Assembly: GCA_949285915.1 (NCBI GenBank)
Contig: CASDZW010000005.1
Coordinates: 1 to 64,000, forward strand
Reading direction: 5' to 3'
DNA length: 64,000 nucleotides
DNA from: an uncultured Collinsella sp.
GTDB taxonomy: Bacteria; Actinomycetota; Coriobacteriia; Coriobacteriales; Coriobacteriaceae
Shown here piece by piece: positions 9,374 through 18,689 of the stretch; the first letter of the stretch is position 1; the number at the start of each line of letters is the position of its first letter. The position numbers and the translations under genes were made by a program. Under the pieces are notes generated by a model. That model searched no databases. It saw only the letters and a program-made list of their open reading frames with translations, and was not told where the DNA came from.

Positions 9374-11515
9374 CTAGCCGATGAGCTCGACCTGCTTGGT
9401 AGCGCAGTGGGCGCCGTCCGCGGTTACCTCGATGGTGTGGAAGTGCTCGGGTGCTTCGATATCGGTGGTGTAGCCGTCATCGTCGTAGAGCGTGTAGGTG
9501 ATGCGCTTGGCGCCGCCCATGTTGGCGAGCAGGCGCAGGTGGTCAAAGTCCATCGCCTGCGTGCTCGGCGCGGGCTGGGCGACGGGCACCACATGGCCGG
9601 GGCGGATGAAGAAGACCATCTCGTCAAGATCCAGCGACACGTAGTGGTCGCCCGCGGCGAGGTCCTCGATGTCGTAGTCGTCAAGCGCGCGATAGCGCAC
9701 CATGCGCATGGGCTCGGGCAGATACACCATGCGGCCGCGCGCGTTCTCCTCAATCACGGGCGCGATCATGAGGGACTCGCCCACAAGCAGCTGGTCCTCG
9801 ACGCGGCGTGCGCGCTCGTCCTCGCCAAACTCAAAGGCGAGCGGCTTGAAGTAGAGGTCGCCGGCAAGCGAGGCCTTCACAAACTCGCTGTAGAGGTAGG
9901 GGAGAAGCGCGTAGCGCAGCTCCACGATGCGGCTCATGGTGTCGACGTGCTTGAACGTGTCGAGCTCCTGCGCGCGGCGGCTCGCGGAGTGGTTGCGCAT
10001 AAGCGGCGTGAAGACCGAGAACTGCAGCCAGCGCGTCATAAGCTCCTCGTTGGTGTCGCTGCCAAAGCCGCCGAGGTCGGGGCCGCAGTAGAGGAAGCCG
10101 CACATCTGAATGCCCGGCATCTGGCAGACGGCGAGCTTCAAGTGCGACCACCAGGCCATGTTGTCGCCCGTCCAGATACCGCTCACGCGGTGCATGCCAA
10201 TCATGGAGCTGCGCGAGAAGAGCAGGATGCGCTTTTCGGGCGAGAGGCGGCAGAACGCCTCGCCCGCCGCGCGCGAGAGGTTGGAGCCAAAGAGGTTGTG
10301 CACGCGGTCGTGGCGCACGCGCTCGCCGTCGATGGTGTGGTAGAAGAGCTTGTAATCGGCGGGGTTGTTGGAGAGGTTAGAGAAGGTAGCGACCATGTCA
10401 AAGAACGTGTTGAGGTCGAGCTCTCCCTCGCGCAGCTCGTCCACCTTGGCATACGCCTCGGCCAGGCGCTCCTCGGTGTAGAAGATCGAGGGCTCGTTCA
10501 TATCGTTCCAGAAACCGTCGATCCCGAGGTCGAGAAGCTTCTTGTACTGGTCGCCAAACCAGCGGCGGTTGTCGGGGTCCATGACGTCGACCAGGTGGCA
10601 GTGTCCGGGCCACACGCCAAGGGTGAAGTCCTCACCGGCGGCGTTCTTGCAGAAGCGGTTCTCGGCCACGCCCTCCTCGTACACGTCGTAGCCCGGCTCG
10701 ACCTTGAGGCCGGCATCGATGATGGGGACGAGGTGGATGCCGTCGCTCTTGAGCTCGGCGGTGAGCTCCTCAAAATGCGGGAAGCGCTCGCGGTCGACGG
10801 TGAAGCTCTTGTAGCGCTCCATGTAGTCGATGTCCATGTAGATGGCATCGAGTGGGATGCCCGCCTTGCGGTAGCGGCGCGCGATGTCGCGGAAGTCGTC
10901 CTCCGTCTTGTAGAACCAGCGGCTCTGCTGGTAGCCGAAGGCCCACTTGGGCGGGATGTAGCTTCTGCCCACGAGCGAGCGGAACTGGCGGACGATGTCG
11001 GTGGGGTTCTCGCCCTCGATAAGGTAGAGGTCGCAGTCGGGGTACTCGAGCGCGACCTGGATGCGGTCGATGTCGGTCTCGCCCATGTCGAAGGAGATGA
11101 CGCCCGCCGTGTCAAAGAAGGCGCCGAAGGTCTCGCGCCCACTCACGATAAAGAAGTTGTGGGCGCTGTAGAGGCTGTGGCGGTCCTCGGTGTGGCGCGC
11201 GTTGTCCATGCAGCGCGACACGTAGGTAAAGTTGCGCTTGTTGATGCCGCGTACCTGCTCGCCGAGACCGTAGACGATGTCATCGGGGTCCATCGTGTAG
11301 GTGAAGAAGAGCAGGTCGGTGAGGTTGCTGGCATCGAGCGGGTTTCCCTCGACCTCGCCGGGGTTGCTCACCTCGGTTGAGCGGTCGCGCTCGTGCTCGA
11401 CGGGCTCGCCGGGGCGGTGTACGGTGAAACGGCGCACCTCGCCCGTCTCTGCCGCGGGCTTTGTAAGCACGGCATCCGTCTCGATGGGTTGTCCAAAACG
11501 ATAGCGAACAATCAT
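9374..11515 (-). CDS. Glycoside hydrolase family 31 (alpha-glucosidase-like)
   Basis: Retaining alpha-glycosidase acting on alpha-linked glucosides or xylosides. No signal peptide, so probably cytoplasmic, acting on imported oligosaccharides. The 713-residue product has the GH31 N-terminal beta domain, then the barrel with IYMDIDYM, the nucleophile motif DGFWNDMNEPSIF (near residue 337) and the acid/base region IWTGDNMAWW (near residue 450), then beta domains. The ATG is preferred over a TTG three codons upstream because GAGAAAGG then has a workable spacing. It is divergent from an AraC regulator, 159 bp away, that probably controls it. Confidence 0.92.
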   Translation of the reverse strand: MIVRYRFGQPIETDAVLTKPAAETGEVRRFTVHRPGEPVEHERDRSTEVSNPGEVEGNPLDASNLTDLLFFTYTMDPDDIVYGLGEQVRGINKRNFTYVSRCMDNARHTEDRHSLYSAHNFFIVSGRETFGAFFDTAGVISFDMGETDIDRIQVALEYPDCDLYLIEGENPTDIVRQFRSLVGRSYIPPKWAFGYQQSRWFYKTEDDFRDIARRYRKAGIPLDAIYMDIDYMERYKSFTVDRERFPHFEELTAELKSDGIHLVPIIDAGLKVEPGYDVYEEGVAENRFCKNAAGEDFTLGVWPGHCHLVDVMDPDNRRWFGDQYKKLLDLGIDGFWNDMNEPSIFYTEERLAEAYAKVDELREGELDLNTFFDMVATFSNLSNNPADYKLFYHTIDGERVRHDRVHNLFGSNLSRAAGEAFCRLSPEKRILLFSRSSMIGMHRVSGIWTGDNMAWWSHLKLAVCQMPGIQMCGFLYCGPDLGGFGSDTNEELMTRWLQFSVFTPLMRNHSASRRAQELDTFKHVDTMSRIVELRYALLPYLYSEFVKASLAGDLYFKPLAFEFGEDERARRVEDQLLVGESLMIAPVIEENARGRMVYLPEPMRMVRYRALDDYDIEDLAAGDHYVSLDLDEMVFFIRPGHVVPVAQPAPSTQAMDFDHLRLLANMGGAKRITYTLYDDDGYTTDIEAPEHFHTIEVTADGAHCATKQVELIG

Positions 11516-11612
11516 GAAGGCCAAACCTTTCTCGCATCGGTGCCTCGGCAGCGCGCCTTGGCTCTACGTGGGACGTTGTGCCACAAGATACCCTAGAGAA
11601 CCGGGTGGATTC

Positions 11613-11640
11613 TTGCGTGATTCGGCGGTATAAATATAAC
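11613..11640 (+). promoter_or_regulatory. Promoter of the AraC-type regulator
   Basis: TTGCGT (11613-11618), a 16-bp spacer and TATAAC (11635-11640) lie 35 bp before the start codon. The A+T-rich block between the divergent GH31 and regulator genes is a likely operator region. Confidence 0.5.
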
Positions 11641-11674
11641 GATTATGACTTTCTTGTTAGGGAGGTTGGTGCAT

Positions 11675-12622
11675 ATGCTCGCTCGCCTCAAAGAGGGTAG
11701 GGAACACGGCTCGGATCTCTTCCCGCTCGATACCTTTGACCAGCGCGCCCAGGCGGGGTGCGACATCGGTTACATCCACTGGCACGATGAGGTGGAGTGG
11801 GTCTATGTGGCAGAGGGCACAATTGACGTGTTTGAGGACGGCAGCACGCGCCGCGTGGGTGCGGGCGAGCTCTTTGCCGTCGAGCCCCGTACCCTCCACC
11901 GCTACAGCGCCGTGAGCGACTGCCGGCTCTTTGTGATCGTTTTTGACGGCGGGCTTCTGGAATTCGCGCAGGCGGACGTTGCGTCGCGCCGCTATATCGA
12001 TCCGTACCGCGCTGGCACCCTGACAGTGAGAAACCCGGTGCGCGACGAGGGCGGCGCCATCGGCGCGGCGTTTGAGCAGATTCTCTCCGACTGCCGCGAT
12101 CTGCCCCCGTGCTTCACGCTCGACGTGCGGATATGCCTTCTGCGCATCTTCCAGGAAATCGTCCGCACGGGGAGCCTCGTTGAGAACGAGCGCGACCGTC
12201 ACAGCCTCGCGGCGGCGGAGCGGGCGGTCCGCTACGTGCAGGACCATTACGCCGAGCAGATATCGAGCGCAACGCTCGCTCAGGTGAGCGGGTACCAGCC
12301 GCAGTACTTCTCGCGCTTCTTCAAGCGTGCGACCGGTCTCACCCCGACGGCCTTCATCAACCGCTACCGCATCGAGCGGGCCTGCGACGAGCTGCTGGAT
12401 ACCGACCGCTCGATCATCGATATCGGTCTCTCGTGCGGGTTCCAGTCCACGAGTTACTTCATCAAGAAATTCAAGGAGTTCAAAGAGGTCTCGCCCCAGC
12501 GGTACCGCAAGACGGTGCTCGGGAGCTACCGGGCGAACCGCGAGCATTATCAGGCGATCGAGGTCGGTGGGACAGGCGTTGACTTTGTCACGCCTGCTGA
12601 CAAAAATAGCGTTTGTGCCTAA
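11675..12622 (+). CDS. AraC-family transcriptional regulator
   Basis: Sugar-responsive type regulator: an N-terminal cupin domain (YIHWHDEVEWVYVAEGTI, with metal-like His residues, about residues 30-50) and a C-terminal double helix-turn-helix (SGYQPQYFSRFFKRATG and SCGFQSTSYFIKKFKEF). The start is the ATG behind GGGAGG; an upstream in-frame ATG would overlap the promoter. It sits between the divergent GH31 gene and the co-directional MalY-type gene 44 bp downstream, so both are candidate targets. Confidence 0.88.
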   Translation: MLARLKEGREHGSDLFPLDTFDQRAQAGCDIGYIHWHDEVEWVYVAEGTIDVFEDGSTRRVGAGELFAVEPRTLHRYSAVSDCRLFVIVFDGGLLEFAQADVASRRYIDPYRAGTLTVRNPVRDEGGAIGAAFEQILSDCRDLPPCFTLDVRICLLRIFQEIVRTGSLVENERDRHSLAAAERAVRYVQDHYAEQISSATLAQVSGYQPQYFSRFFKRATGLTPTAFINRYRIERACDELLDTDRSIIDIGLSCGFQSTSYFIKKFKEFKEVSPQRYRKTVLGSYRANREHYQAIEVGGTGVDFVTPADKNSVCA

Positions 12623-12666
12623 GAAACTTTGCCGCCTCGCGCGGCGTTTGACGGAAGAGGGAGCGC

Positions 12667-13881
12667 ATGAAGTACGATTTCACGACCATCATGGACCGCC
12701 GCGGGCAGGACGCCGTTGCGGTGGACGGCCTGACCGACACGCCGACCGGCATGGCCCCCACCAAGCCCGCCGAGGGCTTCGATGCTATCCCCATGTGGGT
12801 CGCCGACATGAACTTCCCCGTGGTCCCCACCGTGCCCGAGGCGCTTATCGAGCGTGCCCGCCAGCCGCACTTCGGCTACTTCGAGCCGCGCGACGAGTAC
12901 TTCCAATCCATCATCCGCTGGCACGAGGTCCGCAACGGCGTCACGGGACTGCGCCCTGAGCATATCGGCTACGAGAACGGTGTGCTCGGCGGCGTGGTGT
13001 CGACGCTTCAGGCGTTTGCCCGCCCGGGCGATGCGGTGCTGCTGCACAGCCCCACCTACATCGGCTTTACCGGCAGCATCGAAAACGCCGGCTTCAAGAT
13101 CGTGCACTCTCCGCTCGTGCGCGACGAGGCGGGCGTCTGGCGCATGGATTACGCCGACATGGAGCGCAAGCTCGCCGAGCACAAGATTCACGTCGCGGTG
13201 ATGTGCTCGCCGCACAACCCCTGCGGACGCGTGTGGGAGCGCGCCGAGCTCGAGCAGGCGATGGAGCTCTATCGCAAGTACGACTGCGTTGTCATCTCGG
13301 ACGAGATCTGGTCCGACATCATTCTCCCCGGGCACACCCATACGCCCACCCAGTCGGTCTCCGAGGATGCCCGCCAGCGCACCGTGGCGCTCTATGCGCC
13401 GAGCAAGACCTTCAACCTTGCGGGGCTTGTGGGAAGCTACCACATCATCTACAACGACTACCTGCGCGACCGCGTGGTCGCCGCCTCGTCCAAGGCGCAC
13501 TACAACGAGATGAACGTGCTCTCCATGCACGCCCTCATTGGCGCCTACAAGCAGGAGGGCTACGAGTGGGTCGATGAGCTGCGTGAGGTTCTGGGCAAAA
13601 ACGTCGACTGGGCGTGCCGGTATATCGACGAGCACTTCGAGGGCGTGCATGTGACCAAGCCCGAGGGCACCTACATGCTCTTCCTCGACTGCACCGAGTG
13701 GTGCGCCGCACACGGGCACGACATCGACTGGTTGCTTACCGAGGGCTGGCGCGTGGGCGTCGACTACCAGGACGGTCGCCCCTTCCACGGTCCCTGCCAC
13801 ATCCGCGTGAACCTTGCGCTGCCGCTTTCGCGCGTGCAGGAGGCGTTTGAGCGCCTCGACCGTTACGTGTTCAACGCGTGA
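12667..13881 (+). CDS. MalY/PatB-type PLP aminotransferase (cystathionine beta-lyase-like)
   Basis: Fold-type I PLP enzyme of 404 residues. The PLP lysine lies in APSKTFNLAGL (near residue 240), and the substrate/PLP region AVMCSPHNPCGRVW is typical of the MalY/PatB branch. These enzymes cleave C-S bonds of cystathionine or cysteine conjugates, releasing a thiol, pyruvate and ammonia; MalY can also modulate the maltose regulator. GAAGAGGGAGCGC precedes the ATG. The position after an AraC gene and near a GH31 enzyme makes a maltose-regulon link worth noting but unproven. Confidence 0.88.
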   Translation: MKYDFTTIMDRRGQDAVAVDGLTDTPTGMAPTKPAEGFDAIPMWVADMNFPVVPTVPEALIERARQPHFGYFEPRDEYFQSIIRWHEVRNGVTGLRPEHIGYENGVLGGVVSTLQAFARPGDAVLLHSPTYIGFTGSIENAGFKIVHSPLVRDEAGVWRMDYADMERKLAEHKIHVAVMCSPHNPCGRVWERAELEQAMELYRKYDCVVISDEIWSDIILPGHTHTPTQSVSEDARQRTVALYAPSKTFNLAGLVGSYHIIYNDYLRDRVVAASSKAHYNEMNVLSMHALIGAYKQEGYEWVDELREVLGKNVDWACRYIDEHFEGVHVTKPEGTYMLFLDCTEWCAAHGHDIDWLLTEGWRVGVDYQDGRPFHGPCHIRVNLALPLSRVQEAFERLDRYVFNA

Positions 13882-13990
13882 GCGCGCCCGCAGCTGGGGC
13901 ATCGTGCGCCGCACGGGGCGAATGACACCCCTCTGCGCAAAAATGCGTTTGCTGACCTCCTGTGAGCCCCTATGAGCTGGGACTTCTTTG

Positions 13991-14025
13991 GTGCCCTTTC
14001 CCCGCCGGGGCGAAAGGGCACTTTT
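13991..14025 (+). terminator. Terminator after the MalY-type gene
   Basis: GTGCCCTTTC (13991-14000) pairs with GAAAGGGCAC (14012-14021), with further CCC/GGG pairing inside, followed by TTTT. A second small hairpin, CTGGGC/GCCCAG (14026-14044), follows directly. Confidence 0.85.
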
Positions 14026-14148
14026 CTGGGCAACAAAAGCCCAGATAAGCAGGGGGTTATTTTATAAACTGAGGCCTCAAAAAGGTCAGCAGATCAATTT
14101 TTGCGCAGAGCGTCGCGGCCAACCGCGCGTCAGGGCCGTTTGGGAGTC

Positions 14149-14772
14149 TTATTGTCGCGGTGACACGCCGATTGCCGCGGCGAGTGCGGCGACATCGCCC
14201 GTGAAGTGGAACGCCTGCATGCCGGCGACCTCGGCTCCGCGACAGTTGTCCGCGTTGTCGTCGACAAAGAGGCACTCCGCCGGCACGAGTCCATAACGCC
14301 TGCAAAGCAGCTCGTAGATGGCGGGATCCGGCTTCATGAGCTTCTCCTCCGCGGAGACCACGCGTCCTTTCATAAGGGGGTAGGCGGGGCAGTGGTCGAG
14401 CTGCTCGTCGATGCGCGTGCCGGCGTTCGAGAGCAGGTAGAGGTCGTAGCTTTGCTCGTATAGGCGGCAGGCAAGGTCGTTTACCTCGGGGATAGGCTCG
14501 GAGTAGCGCGCCCAGTGGGCGGCCATATCGTGCAAGTTGGGCCAGAGTCGTTCGGGCAGGTGCGCCTCGGCGATGCGCATCATGGTCGGGTAGCCGATGG
14601 TGCCCGAGTCCAGGAGCGCCCATTCGCCGCGCCCAAAATAGGCGGCCTGCAAGAGCGCGGCATCCTGCTCGTTATCACAGAAGCGCGTCGCAAAGTACGG
14701 CCCGTTGAAGGTCATGAGTACGTTGCCCATGTCAAAGACGATGTTTTTGATGGAGCCGGCGGACGTGTTCAT
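14149..14772 (-). CDS. HAD-family hydrolase
   Basis: Phosphatase-like HAD protein of 207 residues. Motif I is VFDMGNVLM near residue 13, where the usual second Asp (DxD) is replaced (DMGN) as in the YihX/HAD-IA group. Motif II is LLSNAG, motif III the Lys in EEKLMKPDP, and motif IV FVDDNADN. Likely a sugar-phosphate or haloacid-type hydrolase; the substrate cannot be read from sequence. GGGAGGGCCC precedes the chosen ATG. Monocistronic, convergent with the MalY-type gene and divergent from feoAB. Confidence 0.85.
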   Translation of the reverse strand: MNTSAGSIKNIVFDMGNVLMTFNGPYFATRFCDNEQDAALLQAAYFGRGEWALLDSGTIGYPTMMRIAEAHLPERLWPNLHDMAAHWARYSEPIPEVNDLACRLYEQSYDLYLLSNAGTRIDEQLDHCPAYPLMKGRVVSAEEKLMKPDPAIYELLCRRYGLVPAECLFVDDNADNCRGAEVAGMQAFHFTGDVAALAAAIGVSPRQ

Positions 14773-14843
14773 GGGCCCTCCCGAAGATGCGTTGTCCCGT
14801 ACAAAAATATGATAACGATTGGTGCGCGCCGTCGCGAAAGTTA

Positions 14844-14910
14844 GCCGAGGTGTGTATAGTAAGGCGGAATCACGTGATACCAATGCCCGGCGCGCACACT
14901 GCCGAGGTGT
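14844..14910 (+). promoter_or_regulatory. Direct repeats and promoter region upstream of feoAB
   Basis: The 10-mer GCCGAGGTGT occurs at 14844-14853 and 14901-14910, each followed by a TATA-rich box (GTATAGT and TTATATA). The pair could be two promoters or operator sites for an iron-responsive regulator. The regulator is not identified. Confidence 0.4.
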
Positions 14911-14934
14911 TTATATAGGGATGGGGGACCGAGC

Positions 14935-17292
14935 ATGACGCTCGATGAACTCGAGATTGGCAAGGACGCCATCGTTGCGTCTGTTGACTGTGACGACCCG
15001 TCGCTTCGCCAGCACATCTTCGATATGGGCCTTACGCCCGGTATCGAGGTGACCATGATCAAACTCGCCCCCATGGGCGACCCTATGGAGATCCGTCTAA
15101 GAGGCTACGAGCTTACGCTCCGGCGCGACGACGCGGCGCGCATCGCCGTGTCCGACGTGCATGACGCGCACAACTGCCCGCGCCGTGAGACCCCGGCGGG
15201 CGTTACCGCGCATCCGGCGCTTGGCGAGGAACCGGCGCGTCCGCGGCGTGAGGGCGCGGCGCTTTCTGAGTCGGCGCCGCTCAGCTTTGCGCTCGCTGGC
15301 AACCAGAACTGCGGCAAGACCACGCTCTTTAACCAGCTCACCGGCTCCAACCAGCATGTGGGCAACTTTCCTGGCGTGACGGTCGACCGTAAGGACGGCC
15401 AGATCCGCGGGCATGCAAACGCCACGGTGACCGACCTGCCGGGCATCTACTCGCTCTCGCCGTATACGAGCGAGGAGGTGGTGAGCCGCCAGTTCATTTT
15501 GGAGGAGCACCCCAACGCGATCATCAACATCGTCGATGCCACCAACATCGAGCGCAACCTCTATCTCACGCTCCAGCTCATGGAGCTCGATTGCCCCATG
15601 GTGCTTGCGCTCAACATGATGGACGAGGTGGCGGCAAACGGCGGCACCGTCGACGTAAACGCGCTCGAGGCGGCGCTCGGTATTCCCGTCGTGCCCATCT
15701 CGGCCGCCAAGAACCAGGGCACCGACGAGCTTGTCGAGCACGCGCTGCACGTGGCGCGCTTTCGCGAGCATCCGGGCCGAATCGACTTTTGCGCCGAGGA
15801 CGGGCCCGATGGCGGCGCGCTTCACCGCTGCATCCACGGCCTCATCCACCTCATCTCCGACCATGCGGAGGCGGCTCAGATTCCCACGCGCTTTGCTGCG
15901 ACGAAGCTCATCGAGGGCGACCGTCTGGTCATCGATGCGCTCGCGCTCGACGAGAACGAGCTTGCCGGTGCCGAGCACATCATCTCGCAGATGGAGGGAG
16001 AGGCACATGCCGACCGCCTCGCGGCGCTTGCCGACATGCGCTTCTCCTTTATCGAGAGCGTCTGCGAGCGTTGCGTGGTGAAGCCGCGCGAGAGCCGCGA
16101 GCACAAGCGCAGCGTCGCTGCCGACCGTATCCTCACCGGCAAGTACACCGCCATCCCGGTGTTCCTCGGTATCATGGCACTTGTGTTCTGGCTTACGTTC
16201 GACGTCATCGGCCAGCGTCTCTCTGATCTGCTTGCCGAGGGAATCGACTGGTTCACCGGCGTGGTCGACGTGGCGCTCACCAACTTTGGAACAAACCCGG
16301 TGGTGCATGCGCTCGTGATCGACGGCATCTTTGCCGGTGTGGGCAGCGTGCTTTCGTTCCTGCCCGTTATCGTGGTGCTCTTCCTGTTGCTCTCCATCCT
16401 CGAGGACTCGGGGTACATGGCGCGCGTTGCCTTCGTGATGGACAAGCTGCTGCGCAAGATCGGCCTTTCCGGCCGGAGCTTCGTGCCCATGCTCATTGGC
16501 TTTGGCTGCTCGGTGCCTGCCATCATGGCGACGCGCACCCTCCCCTCCGAGCACGACCGTAAGATGACGGTCATGCTCACGCCGTTTATGAGCTGCTCGG
16601 CAAAGCTGCCGGTCTACGCGCTGTTTGCGGGGACGTTCTTCCCCGATGCCGCACCCGCCGTCATGCTCGCGCTCTACGTGATGGGCATGGTCGTGGGCGT
16701 CCTCGTGGCGCTCGTGCTCAAGGGGACGGCCTTCCGCGGCGACCCGGTGCCCTTTGTGATGGAACTTCCCAACTACCGCCTGCCGAGCGCCAAGACGACG
16801 CTTCGCCTCGCGTGGGACAAGGCCAAGGGCTTTGCCACCAAGGCGTTTACCATCATCTTTGTGGCGAGCGTGGTCATCTGGGTGCTTCAGACCTTCGATA
16901 TCCGTTTCAACGTGGTGGCGGACCAGGCAGACAGCATGCTCGCCGGTGTGGGAGCGCTGCTCGCCCCGGTGTTTGCGCCGCTCGGTTTTGGCAACTGGAT
17001 GGCCGCGGCTGCCCTTGCCGCCGGCTTTGGCGCGAAGGAGAACGTGGTCGCCACGCTTACGGTGCTCATGGGCGGCACGACGGCGGCCCTCACGGGGCTC
17101 TTCACGCCGCTCACGGCGTTTGTCTTCCTCACGTTCACGCTGCTCTACACGCCGTGCGTGGCGGCGGTCTCCGCCGTCAAAAACGAGCTCGGCGTCCGCA
17201 TGATGTGGGCGGTCATCGCCATGCAGTGCGGGGTCGCCTGGGTGGTTGCCCTCATCGTGCGGCTTGTCGGCATGGCGCTTGGCCTTGCGTAG
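14935..17292 (+). CDS. feoB: Ferrous iron transporter, FeoA-FeoB fusion
   Basis: Inner-membrane Fe2+ importer with a cytoplasmic GTPase. Residues 1-75 form a FeoA (SH3-like) domain that is usually a separate protein. After a 35-residue linker comes the G domain: G1 GNQNCGKTTLFN, DLPG (G3) and NMMD (G4). A Gate-Core membrane region with about eight helices follows (for example RSFVPMLIGFGCSVPAIMAT and GFGAKENVVATL). Length 785 aa. No feoC gene follows. The fusion would guarantee one FeoA per FeoB and supports anaerobic or microaerobic iron uptake. Confidence 0.94.
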   Translation: MTLDELEIGKDAIVASVDCDDPSLRQHIFDMGLTPGIEVTMIKLAPMGDPMEIRLRGYELTLRRDDAARIAVSDVHDAHNCPRRETPAGVTAHPALGEEPARPRREGAALSESAPLSFALAGNQNCGKTTLFNQLTGSNQHVGNFPGVTVDRKDGQIRGHANATVTDLPGIYSLSPYTSEEVVSRQFILEEHPNAIINIVDATNIERNLYLTLQLMELDCPMVLALNMMDEVAANGGTVDVNALEAALGIPVVPISAAKNQGTDELVEHALHVARFREHPGRIDFCAEDGPDGGALHRCIHGLIHLISDHAEAAQIPTRFAATKLIEGDRLVIDALALDENELAGAEHIISQMEGEAHADRLAALADMRFSFIESVCERCVVKPRESREHKRSVAADRILTGKYTAIPVFLGIMALVFWLTFDVIGQRLSDLLAEGIDWFTGVVDVALTNFGTNPVVHALVIDGIFAGVGSVLSFLPVIVVLFLLLSILEDSGYMARVAFVMDKLLRKIGLSGRSFVPMLIGFGCSVPAIMATRTLPSEHDRKMTVMLTPFMSCSAKLPVYALFAGTFFPDAAPAVMLALYVMGMVVGVLVALVLKGTAFRGDPVPFVMELPNYRLPSAKTTLRLAWDKAKGFATKAFTIIFVASVVIWVLQTFDIRFNVVADQADSMLAGVGALLAPVFAPLGFGNWMAAAALAAGFGAKENVVATLTVLMGGTTAALTGLFTPLTAFVFLTFTLLYTPCVAAVSAVKNELGVRMMWAVIAMQCGVAWVVALIVRLVGMALGLA

Positions 17293-17490
17293 CCACAGGG
17301 CGATTCCGGTCGCGCCTCGAGTGAGCGGGCCGTGCATCGGCCGCTCTCGGTAGGGCTTCGCCGCTCGCCGATTATTCCGACCGTTTGCGAGTGGTATCTT
17401 GCGCGTTTCCTAACGGCAACAATACATGCGCAGGATGGATGGTACCCCGCGGGGCACCACCCGCGCGGCGGAACCGAAGGGAGGACCACC

Positions 17491-17862
17491 ATGATTCGTC
17501 CTGCTACTTCTTCCGATGCCGAGCGCGTCTTCCACCTTCTGTGCTGCGCTCGGGGCGCTCAGCGCCCGTACGGCGAGTTTGCCGAGACCTTCGCGGGCAG
17601 GCTCGCCTCGCCGGACGAGGCCTGCCTTGTTGCCGAGGAGGCCGATGGTACGGTCTGGGGCTTCATCGCCCTGCGCGCGACCGATCCGGCAGACGCGCAC
17701 GATCCCATGGCGATCTCCGAACTCATCGTGGCCTCGCGCATGCGCGGCATGCAGGCGCATCTCATCGCGCGGGCCTACCGCTTGGTGCACGCCCTGCGCC
17801 ACTGCGCGCGCACGCTTGCGCACCGCTCCCCGGGCGAGGCCCCGCAGCTGCGCATGGCCTAA
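17491..17862 (+). CDS. Short GNAT-like protein (possible truncated N-acetyltransferase)
   Basis: The 123-residue product starts like a GNAT acetyltransferase (MIRPATSSDAERVFHLL, then VAEEADGTVWGFIALR) and keeps a strand corresponding to motif A (AISELIVASRMRGMQAHLI). The usual acetyl-CoA loop (Q/R-x-x-G-x-G/A) is degenerate and the C-terminal third of the domain is missing. A clear AAGGGAGG ribosome site precedes the ATG. It may be a decayed or non-catalytic relative. Confidence 0.6.
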   Translation: MIRPATSSDAERVFHLLCCARGAQRPYGEFAETFAGRLASPDEACLVAEEADGTVWGFIALRATDPADAHDPMAISELIVASRMRGMQAHLIARAYRLVHALRHCARTLAHRSPGEAPQLRMA

Positions 17863-17984
17863 GCGCGGTCCCGTCCCGCCATCTTCAGCCGGCCGTCTCG
17901 TCCCGCCGCCTGGTCCCGCCATCTTCAGCTGACCGTCGCGGTATCATCTGCCCATGGTGGCGCGTAGGCGAGCAGGGGAGGGCC

Positions 17985-18530
17985 ATGGCAGAGTATCGAC
18001 ACATCGAGCACAGCTTCGACCCGGTCTTTGACGAGCGGTCGCGCACCCTCGTGCTGGGCTCGTTTCCCTCGGTGCTCTCACGCGCTAATGCGTTTTTCTA
18101 CGGCAACCCCCAGAACCGTTTCTGGCGCGTGATCGCCGCGTGCACAGGCGAAGCGGTCCCGCCCAACGAGGGCGACCCGCTTGCCCCGGGCGAGCCGTCG
18201 GCTACGCTTGACCAGTCAATCGAGGCAAAACGCGCACTTCTCATCCGCCATCGTATTGCGCTTTGGGACGTGATTGAGAGCTGCGACATCAAAGGCTCGT
18301 CCGACGCGAGCATCAAAAACGTCGTGCCCGCTCGCATCGAGCGCATCTGCGACGTTGCCCCCATAGAGCGCGTGGTTGCCAACGGGGCGACGGCGGGTCG
18401 CCTCTACCGGCGCTACCTTGAGGCGCAGGTGGGTATCGAGGCCACGGTGCTTCCCTCGACGAGTCCCGCCAACGCGAGCTGGTCGCTCGAGCGGCTCATC
18501 GCGCGCTGGAGCGAGGAAATCGGCGCGTAG
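17985..18530 (+). CDS. DNA-deoxyinosine glycosylase (uracil-DNA glycosylase superfamily)
   Basis: Base-excision repair enzyme removing hypoxanthine from deaminated adenine. The 181-residue product has the superfamily fold with the first motif as LVLGSFPSVLSRANAFFY (residues 23-40), NPQNRFWRV after it, and a C-terminal PSTSPANAS loop typical of the hypoxanthine-DNA glycosylase group. GGGGAGGGCC lies just upstream of the ATG. It follows the short GNAT-like gene by about 120 bp. Confidence 0.85.
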   Translation: MAEYRHIEHSFDPVFDERSRTLVLGSFPSVLSRANAFFYGNPQNRFWRVIAACTGEAVPPNEGDPLAPGEPSATLDQSIEAKRALLIRHRIALWDVIESCDIKGSSDASIKNVVPARIERICDVAPIERVVANGATAGRLYRRYLEAQVGIEATVLPSTSPANASWSLERLIARWSEEIGA

Positions 18531-18626
18531 CGGCTCCGCTGCCGGCGCTACCGCAGCCTCTGCCGGGTGGGCGCAGGCTTCCGGGCGCGCCTGCGTGTCG
18601 GGTGTGTGTGCTTGCCATGGGCTTGC

Positions 18627-18655
18627 TTGACGCGCGCGGCGCCATACGCGATACT
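18627..18655 (+). promoter_or_regulatory. Promoter of the rplJ-rplL operon
   Basis: TTGACG (18627-18632), a 17-bp spacer and GATACT (18650-18655) lie about 220 bp before rplJ, leaving room for the L10 leader. Confidence 0.65.
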
Positions 18656-18689
18656 ATCACGCGTTAACGCACGATTCCGCTGCCAGAGA

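Noticed and set aside
9314-11380. A 688-codon open frame on the plus strand opposite the GH31 gene
   Set aside because: Exact antisense of a gene with all GH31 catalytic motifs; the open frame is a by-product of GC3-rich codons and its product is low-complexity Val/Glu/His/Ala.
15097-17337. A 746-codon open frame antisense to feoB
   Set aside because: Composition (His/Arg/Glu-rich) and position show it is a mirror of FeoB codons; no ribosome site or family motif.
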